The notes under the pieces were generated by a model that was given only the letters and a program-made list of their open reading frames with translations, did not search any database and had not been told where the DNA came from. A DNA stretch of 64,000 nucleotides, from the NCBI RefSeq assembly GCF_008386505.1, contig NZ_VUNZ01000001.1:1-64000 (forward strand). Direction: 5' to 3'. Positions 27,701 through 35,457 of this stretch are shown here, piece after piece. The position numbers and the translations under genes are program-made. Position 1 is the stretch's first letter; every line of letters starts with the position of its first letter. Source of the DNA: Chryseobacterium sediminis (lineage in GTDB: Bacteria; Bacteroidota; Bacteroidia; Flavobacteriales; Weeksellaceae).

Positions 27701-28042
27701 GGAGATCAGTACATCACGGTAGGATATGCTTACAAAGGAGAGGAAATCCAGCGCCCTTATGCAGTGGCCGATGCTCAGATCTCTTATAAATTCCTTCGTA
27801 ACAGAAATTTTGAAGTGAAATTTAATGTAAGAAACCTCTTCAACAGAGTGAAGGAGTATTATAACAATTTTAATTCTTATCTGGCTGCAAAAGATGGAGG
27901 AGGAAGTAATGTAGGTACAGAAAGAGAAGGCTGGGGGCTTCTTCCCGGAGCAACAGACAAGTATGATAAAAATATTGATAAGATTATGTTTCGGGCGTAC
28001 AGCGGAAGAATGTTCAGCTTAAGTGTGAATTATACTTTTTAA
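24755..28042 (+). CDS. TonB-dependent receptor with STN signalling domain
   Basis: 1095 aa outer membrane transporter. The signal peptide ends near AEA-QEL. The secretin/TonB N-terminal domain (about 22-105; LIEVLEEFAGKTGMRLAYS) is what transduces substrate binding to FecR. A carboxypeptidase-regulatory domain (about 112-190), a plug (about 200-320; ISKTPDSDVGGTLKRVTGI and SATPDMNASFAGGYVEV) and a large barrel ending in FSLSVNYTF follow. The substrate is not evident; iron chelates, peptides and glycans are all used by relatives. No SusD lies next to it, which argues against a polysaccharide locus. Confidence 0.93.
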   Translation: MKSLKCGITIAALFFTVAAEAQELVQKVTFSVPANRPLIEVLEEFAGKTGMRLAYSKVDIKELKVKGVKCENTSVNNCLKDITNGLPVVFRLHGDLISIKYENSNISVLGNGRISGKIVDEVGNPITGAEITIAQKTVVTDNNGDFTVDLPAGIYNLTIKASKYNTLKVQKLSVINKETSSVSFALNKASDKITDIKEVVITAARKADTQAGLLAQQKKAAQMSDGISAEQISKTPDSDVGGTLKRVTGITTIDNKYVVVRSMGERWNTAAMDGINLPSTEAYNQNFSFDIIPTAMVESVVVSKSATPDMNASFAGGYVEVRTKDIPNENFTTVTMGTSYNDQSAFKEFLTRKRGKYDYFGYDDGTRDFPKGLEAVNWTDPKFFEQSRQFTNDNFSTYKTRGDMGSNIQLALGRTYALKNNNKWGFAGAFVIRNEQNKLDIDHTGRGNWLDTTGMPDANGQIPFYNFKNSGASYNYNSTLAGMLNFGLQLGKNRISFRNSYTHIFDNTLTRVTGWNEYSTGSGMAANAELAYNYFYNGVIPNNDPAQIKTLDRPYTDNTNYPIFQTLLQNKLEGSHKIGNTEISWFGARTGVASDTKDYTQYITRYDFIGNEILAFHKIYNSGADFYRGYIENRETDYNYGASVKWDMDAGSFKNTVKTGYAGAIKNNTNQQQKFFLRVDENRDVPNSEKNYLTMYGSLADWFNGSHYVPGGIGWETRGLYKNDKYEGEVNQHAVYVMFDNRWKKLRLVWGLRAEYFKYNMISQQLDPSDSKYIMRTAIEDKPWQWMPSVNFTYSPTNKINLRLAYNKSVIRPQFNERTGLPYFDPIANGLIYNTEMSSSVINNYDFKFEWFPGLGEIFSAGLYYKNIDRPIEREGHISSEGNLFLYNGNSKNAKLIGVEAEVRKSLGFIADGTFLEKLFISGNFTYNHTKVVAFKDLYKTGDNDETYEVKRPLYGQTPYAYNLGLIYDGSRLGMSFLYNAKGDQYITVGYAYKGEEIQRPYAVADAQISYKFLRNRNFEVKFNVRNLFNRVKEYYNNFNSYLAAKDGGGSNVGTEREGWGLLPGATDKYDKNIDKIMFRAYSGRMFSLSVNYTF

Positions 28043-28083
28043 AAAGAAGACACCAAATGTAAATATAAAAAGAGCTCAGATAG

Positions 28084-28251
28084 CATCGTACAGGTTTCGG
28101 TAACCTGATCAAAAACTGGAAGAATACTGATGAAGCGCACAGCAGTACCGGTTCAGAAAAAACCGAGCGTTAATGGCTTTTCCCAGGTATTAACGGTTTC
28201 AATGGGAACTTCCCCAATGCAGCTCCTCCTGCAGTGACGGATGAATTCTAA
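28084..28251 (+). pseudogene. Remnant of a coding sequence with an internal stop
   Basis: One frame runs 56 codons from an upstream TAG to a TAA at 28249 and is broken only by a TAA at 28171. The translation looks like real protein (GFGNLIKNWKNTDEAHSSTG before the stop, WLFPGINGFNGNFPNAAPP after it), and the codon use is like the neighbouring genes. It lies between the receptor and the beta-helix lipoprotein, where a companion gene is often found. I cannot name the family. The rest of 28043-28348 holds no other gene. Confidence 0.5.
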
Positions 28252-28348
28252 AAACCAAATCGAAGGAATAGAGAGGCAGATATTCCTGAATATTAAAAAA
28301 CTGATCTGGTATAAAATAACACGACCGGATTTATTAAAAATTATAACA

Positions 28349-29641
28349 ATGAAAAGACTAACTCTAATTGCAGTGGCAGCATTATCTCTTACAGCTTGTC
28401 AAAACGATCAACTGGCGGATTCATCATCTCCATTCGAAATGAAATCTACTTCTGCTGAGTACCTTACAGCTTCGGCTCTTCCGGTAACCAGCGTAAGTGG
28501 TGCTATTACTACAAATACTACATGGAGCGGTGTAGTTGAATTAGATGGAGTTGTAACCGTAAAAGATGGAGCTACACTTACAATCCAGCCGGGTACATTC
28601 ATTAAAGCTAAACCAAACACAAGCAATACAGCTACAGGAGTTTTGGTAATTGCTAAAACAGGAAAAATTAACGCAGCAGGTACTGAAGCACAGCCAATCA
28701 TCTTCACAAGCTACAAATTGTTAGACGGAAACGAAGATACAACTGCTGCTCCTGGTGATTTCGGAGGTGTTATCATATTAGGAGATGCTCCTACCAACAC
28801 TCCTTTCACAAAAACAATTGAAGGATTATCTGGTCCTGATTTCTATTACGGAGGTACTAATGCGTCTCACAACGGTGGAACATTAAAGTATGTACGTATT
28901 GAGTTTGCAGGATTCGATCTTTTAGCTCCAAACTCAGGAAACGAAATCAACGGTCTTACGTTAGGAGGAGTTGGAAACGGAACTACTTTGGATCATATTC
29001 AGGTATCTTTCGGGAAAGATGACTCTTTTGAATTCTTCGGTGGTACTGTAAACGCTTCAAACCTTGTTTCTTTCGCTGCAGATGATGATAACTTCGATTT
29101 CGATAACGGATATACAGGAACTATCACTTGTGCGCTTGCTTTGGCAGATTACAACTCTACACACAGTCTTAGCGGATCAAGCCCGGATTCTAACGGTATC
29201 GAGCTTGATAACAACGCAGACGGTTCTTCTACATCATTGTTGACTCACCCGGTTATCAACAACCTTACGATCATTGGTTCTAAGAACTCTACTAAAGGTG
29301 CTTTGTATGAAAATGGGATCCACATCAGAAGACACGGAAGATTAACATTAAATAACGCTGTGGTTACAGGTTACCCTGTGGGAATCAAAGTAGAAGGTAC
29401 AGGTTCTGAACTTTCTTCAGCTTCAGCATACAACACAATCCAGATCCACGGATTTACTACTTCAGTTACAGGTACAGGAACAGCAGGAATCCCTGCAGCT
29501 AACCTGGCGACTGGAACTCCTGCATCTCTATGGGGTATGAGCCAGCCTTTCTTCAACGAAGGTGGTTGGAATGTATCTCCAAGAAACTGTGGAAACTTCC
29601 AGGGACTTTGGACAAAATACAATTTCTCCATTGTAGAATAA
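28349..29641 (+). CDS. Beta-helix lipoprotein of the sigma/FecR locus
   Basis: About 430 aa. A lipoprotein signal (MKRLTLIAVAALSLTAC, Cys17) and a disordered stretch precede a repetitive beta region with features of right-handed beta-helix proteins (TLTIQPGTFIKA, GGVIILGDAP, LKYVRIEFAG, LTLGGVGNGTTLDHIQVSFG, LTLNNAVVTGYPVGIKVEG). Relatives in Bacteroidota are often mislabelled as multidrug transporters; there is no TM bundle here. It is probably surface-exposed and linked to the receptor upstream. ATG at 28349 is chosen because the lipobox follows; an earlier in-frame ATG at 28241 starts in the pseudogene remnant. Confidence 0.8.
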   Translation: MKRLTLIAVAALSLTACQNDQLADSSSPFEMKSTSAEYLTASALPVTSVSGAITTNTTWSGVVELDGVVTVKDGATLTIQPGTFIKAKPNTSNTATGVLVIAKTGKINAAGTEAQPIIFTSYKLLDGNEDTTAAPGDFGGVIILGDAPTNTPFTKTIEGLSGPDFYYGGTNASHNGGTLKYVRIEFAGFDLLAPNSGNEINGLTLGGVGNGTTLDHIQVSFGKDDSFEFFGGTVNASNLVSFAADDDNFDFDNGYTGTITCALALADYNSTHSLSGSSPDSNGIELDNNADGSSTSLLTHPVINNLTIIGSKNSTKGALYENGIHIRRHGRLTLNNAVVTGYPVGIKVEGTGSELSSASAYNTIQIHGFTTSVTGTGTAGIPAANLATGTPASLWGMSQPFFNEGGWNVSPRNCGNFQGLWTKYNFSIVE

Positions 29642-29652
29642 TAAAAACTTTA

Positions 29653-29689
29653 AAAAGCAGGGAACAGCACATGCTGATTCCTTGCTTTT
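29653..29689 (+). terminator. Hairpin terminator or attenuator
   Basis: AAAAGCAGGGAA (29653-29664) pairs with TTCCTTGCTTTT (29678-29689) with one G-T wobble, and CAGC/GCTG extends the stem inward. Only TTTTA ends the stem, so some read-through to the next gene is possible. Confidence 0.65.
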
Positions 29690-29715
29690 ACTTCAAAAAT
29701 TTAATAATCAGCATT

Positions 29716-30639
29716 ATGAAAAAAATAATTTTATCATCTGTTCTGTTTTTATCTCACCTGGCTGCAGCACAGTCTCTGGTTTGGGGAAGTTCTTTTGATA
29801 CTCCTGCTGACCTTCAGGGATGGACTTTCCATGATTTGAACAGCAATGGCAACGGATGGGTACAGGGGCAGAATATCTACCACAACGGAACATCTTTAGT
29901 CTATGGAACTACCGGCGTTCTTCGTCACTCCATCAGTTTGGTTCCAACTGGAAGTGCTACAGGATTTGCAACAGAAAATGACTGGATTATTTCTCCTCAG
30001 ATTGATCTTACAAATACTGCAGGAACCGTTACTCTTGCTGCCTATATCGGGAGACAGAGATCTACTCATACTATTGTTGCCAGAGAGCTTTTTATCTATG
30101 TAAGCACACCACAGAAAGAAGTTCCTACACTATCGGACTTCCAGGCAATGACAGTGGATGCAAGTGGAAATGATGTTCAGAGTATTTATAAAATACAGGT
30201 AGGTGATTCAGCTAATCCCTTTCCGGCTGATCTTACCCAGTTTGTAGAATCCCTTGTGGATCTTTCTGCTTTTGCAGGAAAGAAAATCTATATAGGAATG
30301 TGGTCAAACAGAAAAACAAGCGGAAATAATGTCCAGAATATCAATATTGATGAAATGGGAATCTACGCTACTTCATTTTTGGGAACTAAGGATGTAAAAA
30401 GAAACAAAATTGCAACACAAATAGCACAAAATCCGGTAAAAGAAACGCTGCAGCTGCAACTTAATCCGGCATTGAAAGAAAATATGACGGTGGTAACCAT
30501 TTACAACGCAGCAGGACAAAAAGTACTTACCGCTCAGTATTCTAAAGAGATTAATGCAACAGGTCTTACACCTGGAGCTTATATAGCAGAAATTACAGAC
30601 GGAAACACTACAGAAAGGTTGAAGTTTATTAAAAAGTAA
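29716..30639 (+). CDS. Secreted protein with cleaved-adhesin-like and T9SS sorting domains
   Basis: About 307 aa. The signal peptide ends at AAA-QSL. The main domain (about 20-215) is a jelly-roll of the cleaved-adhesin/choice-of-anchor type (FDTPADLQGWTFHDLNSNGN, ENDWIISPQIDL, KKIYIGMWSNRKTSGNN). The C-terminal 75 residues form a type A T9SS sorting domain (TIYNAAGQKVL and LTPGAYIAEITDG). It should be exported by the type IX system. The start at 29716 is set by the signal peptide. It follows the beta-helix lipoprotein and ends at a strong terminator. Confidence 0.85.
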   Translation: MKKIILSSVLFLSHLAAAQSLVWGSSFDTPADLQGWTFHDLNSNGNGWVQGQNIYHNGTSLVYGTTGVLRHSISLVPTGSATGFATENDWIISPQIDLTNTAGTVTLAAYIGRQRSTHTIVARELFIYVSTPQKEVPTLSDFQAMTVDASGNDVQSIYKIQVGDSANPFPADLTQFVESLVDLSAFAGKKIYIGMWSNRKTSGNNVQNINIDEMGIYATSFLGTKDVKRNKIATQIAQNPVKETLQLQLNPALKENMTVVTIYNAAGQKVLTAQYSKEINATGLTPGAYIAEITDGNTTERLKFIKK

Positions 30640-30753
30640 CTCTTCATCCTCTGGAAACTGATTCTGGAAATACCATGAATTTTAATATAAGATAATGGAT
30701 AGTATTTGATAAAGGCTATCCAGAACATATCCAACTAGTTTTTTTATAATTAT

Positions 30754-30783
30754 ATATTGCCCTGCATTTGGGTAGGGCAATAT
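30754..30783 (+). terminator. Intrinsic terminator after the T9SS protein
   Basis: ATATTGCCCT (30754-30763) pairs perfectly with AGGGCAATAT (30774-30783), 10-base loop, then five T. Confidence 0.88.
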
Positions 30784-30817
30784 TTTTTAAGTTTTACAAT
30801 GAAATAATTGAAGAAAG

Positions 30818-31561
30818 ATGAATAGAATCTTTGCATTACTACTATTATTTACTGCATTGTTATCATGCACAGACAGCAACACAATGGAGTTGTATGATAA
30901 AGTACAGAAACCCGGAGAGGTTAATATCAAAGGATTTTCCAAGCCCGATGTCCTTCAGTTGAGGTTCAATGGGCAGCCCGTATCTATTGATGGAAAAACC
31001 ACTTATACCAATAAAATAGAAACCCAGCTTCAGTTTGTTCTTGATCAGGAAGAAACCAATAAACTGTCAGTATATAATAATGAAACGGGAACCGAAATTG
31101 CAAAATACAATATTACGTATGACAATATAAATGATTACAAAAACTTATACTTTTTCAATCTTCCTGGGATTTATCTGCAGACTTATGCTGTAAAACCCCA
31201 GGTAAATCTTGGAAAAGTAGGGTTTGAATTTATTTTCCCCAATCTGGGCGAACTTTCAGGAACCACACTGAAAGACGTGAAAGGCATTCTGAAAAGAGAA
31301 AATGGAGTGGTACTGGCAGAATTTGACAACATTGGAAAAGACAATTTTACCGCAGTAAAAATCTACAGTTTTTTCAGTTCTACAGCTCCTGTTTATTTGG
31401 AATTGTATAAACCGGGAACCACAGAACCTTATTCCGGGTCTAAAATGATTCAGGTGAAATTGAAACAGCACACAGGGGCAAATATGATTGTTCTTCAGGA
31501 AAAAATGGAAAATGGAGAATGGGTGGTAAAAGGAGATATTGATGTCGCAGAATATCTGTAA
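30818..31561 (+). CDS. Uncharacterised lipoprotein
   Basis: 247 aa. The lipoprotein signal is MNRIFALLLLFTALLSC with Cys17. The rest is predicted beta-rich, without a motif I recognise; NIKGFSKPDVLQLRFNGQPV near residue 35 could be an Ig-like strand pair. It is probably in the outer membrane. The S41 protease gene starts 6 bp after its stop, so the two are co-transcribed and may work together. Confidence 0.75.
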   Translation: MNRIFALLLLFTALLSCTDSNTMELYDKVQKPGEVNIKGFSKPDVLQLRFNGQPVSIDGKTTYTNKIETQLQFVLDQEETNKLSVYNNETGTEIAKYNITYDNINDYKNLYFFNLPGIYLQTYAVKPQVNLGKVGFEFIFPNLGELSGTTLKDVKGILKRENGVVLAEFDNIGKDNFTAVKIYSFFSSTAPVYLELYKPGTTEPYSGSKMIQVKLKQHTGANMIVLQEKMENGEWVVKGDIDVAEYL

Positions 31562-31567
31562 TTGTGT

Positions 31568-32908
31568 ATGAGAAACTTTTTAAAACTTCAATGCATTGCG
31601 ATCGCAGTCTTTCTCATTTCGTGTACGAATAATAATGACGAAAGCGCACCTGTTTTTCCGGAAGGAAGTACAGAATCTGTGAATCTATGGGTTCAGGACA
31701 GTATGAAACGGTATTATTATTGGGCAGATCAGATGCCTGCAAAACCAGATTATCGTCTTCCTGTAAAGGATTTTTTTAAAAGTCTCCTGTCTTCCCAGGA
31801 CCGGTTTTCTTTTATGGTCAATACAGAAGATTCTTCTACTTATCCACGTTCCATAAGGAATATGTACGGGTTCGACTATACCGTTGCCAAGCTTGCCAAT
31901 AACCAGGTCGTTACAATCATTAAGCTTGTTCTTCAAAACTCTCCTGCCTTCAATGCAGGGCTGGAACGGGGAATGATTATTACCAAAATCAATGGGAAAG
32001 TTATTACAGCAGCGAACGCAGAATCAATGGCTTCATCCATTAAAGATCAAACCGTTGTAGATCTTACGGTAGGAAAATGGCAAAATGGAGCAATTACGGA
32101 TGAAAAAAATATTACCGTTTACTATGGCTTCTCTTTTGAACAGCCCATTCTATCTAAAATTTTTGATAAAAATGGTAAAAAAGCAGGATACCTGTACATC
32201 TATGATTTTCCAGACGGAATGACTCAGGCTTTGAATCAAAAATTTGCAGAATTTAAGGCTGCCGGAGTACAGGAACTGATTCTTGATCTTCGCTATAACT
32301 ATGGAGGTTCGGTATCGTCTGCCGCAGCGCTTTGCTCATTGATTCCTTCAGGGCTGTCATCTGGTTCGCCATTCATTATTTTTAAAGGAAATAAAAACGG
32401 AGGAGAAGTAAAAAGAACATTTGCCCAACAGATCGCTTATGATCCTAAAGCTCTTGATTTTAATGCTCTGCGTGCCAATGCATTGGGATTGCAGAAAGTA
32501 TTTATTCTCACATCCAACAGTACAGCATCTGCAGCAGAAATTGTCATCAACAATCTGAAGCCGTATATGCAGGTTATTCAGATCGGAGATACTACTTTAG
32601 GTAAAGATATGGCAGGATTTGTAGTGGAAGACAAGCGGAAACCAAGAAAAATCTCCTGGCAGATTCATCCGGTAATTTATAAAGTGTTTAATGCCAGCGG
32701 AGCCGGAGAATATAGTAATGGAATTACTCCACAGATCATTGTCAACGAATATGCAGGACTGCCGCTATTACCTTTGGGGGATGCTAATGAAACCCTTATT
32801 TCTTCCGCACTTAACGGAGGTTATTTCAAATCTGCAGGTCAGGAAAAGAATGGAAACGTTACAATTCTATATCAGAGTGACGTGCCTCCGGTTATGATGG
32901 AAAAATAG
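31568..32908 (+). CDS. S41 family peptidase, lipoprotein
   Basis: About 446 aa C-terminal-processing-type serine protease anchored as a lipoprotein (Cys19 in FLISC). An N-terminal helical region (about 30-95) and a PDZ-like domain (about 100-195; LQNSPAFNAGLERGMIITKI) precede the S41 catalytic domain. LILDLRYNYGG is the family strand. The catalytic Ser lies in TASAAE and the Lys in TLGKDMAG. The ATG at 31568 is taken over an in-frame TTG 6 bases earlier. It closes the sigma/FecR/receptor region and may process surface proteins or peptides. Confidence 0.88.
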   Translation: MRNFLKLQCIAIAVFLISCTNNNDESAPVFPEGSTESVNLWVQDSMKRYYYWADQMPAKPDYRLPVKDFFKSLLSSQDRFSFMVNTEDSSTYPRSIRNMYGFDYTVAKLANNQVVTIIKLVLQNSPAFNAGLERGMIITKINGKVITAANAESMASSIKDQTVVDLTVGKWQNGAITDEKNITVYYGFSFEQPILSKIFDKNGKKAGYLYIYDFPDGMTQALNQKFAEFKAAGVQELILDLRYNYGGSVSSAAALCSLIPSGLSSGSPFIIFKGNKNGGEVKRTFAQQIAYDPKALDFNALRANALGLQKVFILTSNSTASAAEIVINNLKPYMQVIQIGDTTLGKDMAGFVVEDKRKPRKISWQIHPVIYKVFNASGAGEYSNGITPQIIVNEYAGLPLLPLGDANETLISSALNGGYFKSAGQEKNGNVTILYQSDVPPVMMEK

Positions 32909-33024
32909 AATTTGAAAAGTGTTTTAATAATAAAAGTAAAAAATAATATATCGAATAGTAAAAGTAAAAAATCAAATCTCTTTATTCTTTTACCTATTCA
33001 GAAACTCAATAAAATCACAAAATC

Positions 33025-33294
33025 ATGCAGGGAATAGAACCGAAACTTCACATGAACCTGACCAGCCGTATTGAATATTACCGTCTGTTAATAGAAGCTG
33101 CAGAAGATCCTGAAAGCCAGCCTTCGGAGGTGGCGACACAAATTTCAGAACTGGGTCATCTGTATGAAGAATATCTGCTTAATAAAAAGAATCTGGAGAA
33201 CAGCATCAAAAACTATCGGCAGTATCATAATGATTTACGGAAAAACCTTACCGTAAGACTTCGGGAGCTTAGAAGAAAGGCAAGACAGAAATAA
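33025..33294 (+). CDS. Small helical hypothetical protein
   Basis: 89 aa, highly charged, almost wholly helical and probably coiled-coil (LGHLYEEYLLNKKNLENSIK), with a basic tail (LRELRRKARQK). No signal peptide and no family that I recognise. It is 116 bp after the S41 gene on the same strand. It is likely real because of its clean start, amphipathic pattern and strand context. Confidence 0.6.
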   Translation: MQGIEPKLHMNLTSRIEYYRLLIEAAEDPESQPSEVATQISELGHLYEEYLLNKKNLENSIKNYRQYHNDLRKNLTVRLRELRRKARQK

Positions 33295-33373
33295 TGCCTG
33301 AAAATTCCTTTATCACTTGATTTTACTATGAAATTCATACCTTTATGACATCAAGTTGAAGGATGACAGGTTT

Positions 33374-34096
33374 ATGAATTTTAATCACACAGAACTTTTC
33401 GGTTATTTGCATCTTTTCTGGCAGTTTTCCTGGCCAGAATGGATAGTGTTCAGCCTTATCATTAACTGCTTTCTGTATCTGTTTTCTATAGGTTTATATG
33501 TTTTTATTGAAAAAACCTGCCGTAAGAGCCTGCTGCAGGAAAGAAATCATCCTGTCACAAGATCCGACTTCTATCTCAGTCTCTTTACTATAATCTGCAA
33601 CAGCTTTGTCATGCTGCTGGGAGCTGTCTTATGGAAAAACGGATGGATTGTGCTGGGAGAAACTCAATCGGTAGTTAGGATGACAGCAGAAGTTGTGGCC
33701 TTGCTTCTTTTGATGGATCTTCTGATGTATTTCTTTCATTATGGAGCCCATCTGCCTTTTGTTTATAAAATTCTGCATAGAAAACACCATGAGCATGTAA
33801 GTACCAATTTTCTGAGCCTTTTTGTTCTTCATCCTCTTGAAACCATAGGATTCGGATTGATGATGCTCGCTTTGCTTATTGGGTATGATTTCTCTGTAGT
33901 TTCCATTTCAATTTACCTTCTGCTCAACCTTATCTGGGGAACCATTGGACATCTGAACAGAGAGTTTTTTCCGGCCTCTTTTGATCGTTTTTTTGTGGGA
34001 ACAACCAGATTTCACAACCAGCACCATTTGGATGAGAGTAAAAATTTCGGATTTTATACTTCTATTTGGGATAGGGTGTTTGGGACGTATAAGTAG
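33374..34096 (+). CDS. Sterol desaturase / fatty acid hydroxylase family protein
   Basis: 240 aa integral membrane di-iron enzyme. Four or five TM helices alternate with histidine boxes: MYFFHYGAHLP (about 119-129), HRKHHEHV (about 135-142) and HNQHH (about 215-219). The family hydroxylates or desaturates lipid substrates using oxygen. The substrate is unknown; carotenoids or membrane lipids are options. ATG at 33374 is used; a TTG 18 bases earlier is also in frame. It stands alone. Confidence 0.85.
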   Translation: MNFNHTELFGYLHLFWQFSWPEWIVFSLIINCFLYLFSIGLYVFIEKTCRKSLLQERNHPVTRSDFYLSLFTIICNSFVMLLGAVLWKNGWIVLGETQSVVRMTAEVVALLLLMDLLMYFFHYGAHLPFVYKILHRKHHEHVSTNFLSLFVLHPLETIGFGLMMLALLIGYDFSVVSISIYLLLNLIWGTIGHLNREFFPASFDRFFVGTTRFHNQHHLDESKNFGFYTSIWDRVFGTYK

Positions 34097-34298
34097 GAGG
34101 GAAGAGGGAGGCAGGAAGATGGAAGTTGTTACTGCGATGTAACAATGTAATTATTCCCAAACGCAAAGTTTAAAGATAAATGATTTGCTTCATTAGTTGA
34201 TTGAAAATCAACTCTTTCTTAGTTCTCTTAAAATATTATCCAATTTAAAATAACCTTTGCGTTGAAGTATTCTAAATCCTAAGTTATTAAGAACAATG

Positions 34299-34379
34299 AA
34301 GAGTATTAAGCTGAAGTCAACTCATGAGATTGCTTCACCTGTGGTTCACAATGACAATGCAGTTCAACTTAATACTCTT
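34299..34379. repeat. Short inverted-repeat element (MITE-like)
   Basis: 17-base terminal inverted repeats with one mismatch: AAGAGTATTAAGCTGAA (34299-34315) and TTCAACTTAATACTCTT (34363-34379). The core holds GATTGCTTCA and GTTCACAATGAC, a pattern seen in interspersed bacterial REP-like repeats. The rest of 34097-34416 has no gene or other signal that I can see. Confidence 0.6.
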
Positions 34380-34416
34380 AAAACCTTATTAGCCTTAATG
34401 GTTTAAAGGTTAATTT

Positions 34417-35451
34417 TTATTTAGTAGATTTCACGGCAGATTTGATAGCTTTCTCAACCATTCTCCAGTCATAAAAGTGAAATACTCTGCCATTGCTCAT
34501 CGCAACGAAAACTCCTTTAGGAAATTTAGGACCTAAATTAACATTTGTTACTTCAGAACCATCACTTTCCAGCGTAGAAACAGGAATTTCAGCAATTCTT
34601 CCTTTGGACTGATCTTCTCTTAAGTAAACGTTGAAGGTGTCATTCTGCTGATTTGAAACCAGAATATATCCCTTTCCTTTAGAAGTAGAATAGATTGAAA
34701 TTCCTTCCACATCAGATTTAAAATCTCCTTTCCCAAAGACAGATAATTCGTCATTTCCTTTGGCCGGATCTGCATAATATTTGTGAACGCCAAACTGCTC
34801 ATCAGAATAATAGATATAACCCATTTCATCATCTACAGCAATGCTTTCAATCTCCTTCAGGCCACTATATTTTCCAAATTTACGAACAACTTCTCCTGTA
34901 ATGACACCATCTTTTTCAATCAGTTTATACTGCCAAAGGTAGCCGTCAGCCGGACCTGATTTTCTTCCCACAATGACAAAAATTTCTTCTGTCTGCGGAT
35001 TTTTATACATTGAAATTCCCATCGGACCACGTTCAGATTCTCCGTCAAATACAGAGATTTCTCCAATTTCTTTCAGTTCAGGGAGCGTATATAATTTTAC
35101 TTTGTTGGTTTCTCTTTCCGTTACGGCAGCGATGTCCGTTTTTTTACCATTGAGCATAAAACCATATTCCAGATCAACATTATTGGGACGTTTCAATCCC
35201 AAAACCTTATTGATGATTTTTCCGTTAAGGTCAAAGGCGTACAATCCGCCATCCGTGTCTTTATCGGTTCCAATGATGATACTTTTTGAGGCATCTTGTG
35301 GATTGATCCATATAGTGGGATCATCCGTATCATGAACCACAGTTTCCGTGATAACAGTTGGTTTTAATTTTTCTGCTAAATCTTTCTGCCCTGTACAGTT
35401 CATCACAAAAGGAAGAACTGAAAGAGCCAATATATAATGTATGTTTTTCAT
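34417..35451 (-). CDS. Beta-propeller phytase, lipoprotein
   Basis: 344 aa. A lipoprotein signal (LPFVMNC, Cys19) is followed by a six-bladed propeller of the BPP phytase type. Recognisable are DDPTIWINPQDASKSIIIGT and DGGLYAFDLNGK near the N-terminus, which supply calcium- and phosphate-binding acids, then RPNNVDLEYGF, GPMGISMYKNP and SDVEGISIY. These enzymes release phosphate from inositol hexakisphosphate in a calcium-dependent way, here at the cell surface or periplasm. It lies 6 bp after a TonB receptor gene on the same strand, so the pair is an operon for organic phosphate use. Confidence 0.92.
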   Translation of the reverse strand: MKNIHYILALSVLPFVMNCTGQKDLAEKLKPTVITETVVHDTDDPTIWINPQDASKSIIIGTDKDTDGGLYAFDLNGKIINKVLGLKRPNNVDLEYGFMLNGKKTDIAAVTERETNKVKLYTLPELKEIGEISVFDGESERGPMGISMYKNPQTEEIFVIVGRKSGPADGYLWQYKLIEKDGVITGEVVRKFGKYSGLKEIESIAVDDEMGYIYYSDEQFGVHKYYADPAKGNDELSVFGKGDFKSDVEGISIYSTSKGKGYILVSNQQNDTFNVYLREDQSKGRIAEIPVSTLESDGSEVTNVNLGPKFPKGVFVAMSNGRVFHFYDWRMVEKAIKSAVKSTK

Positions 35452-35457
35452 GTGTAT

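Noticed and set aside
28241..28348. N-terminal extension of the beta-helix lipoprotein from ATG 28241
   Set aside because: It would bury the lipobox 36 residues inside, and the ATG overlaps the fossil reading frame.
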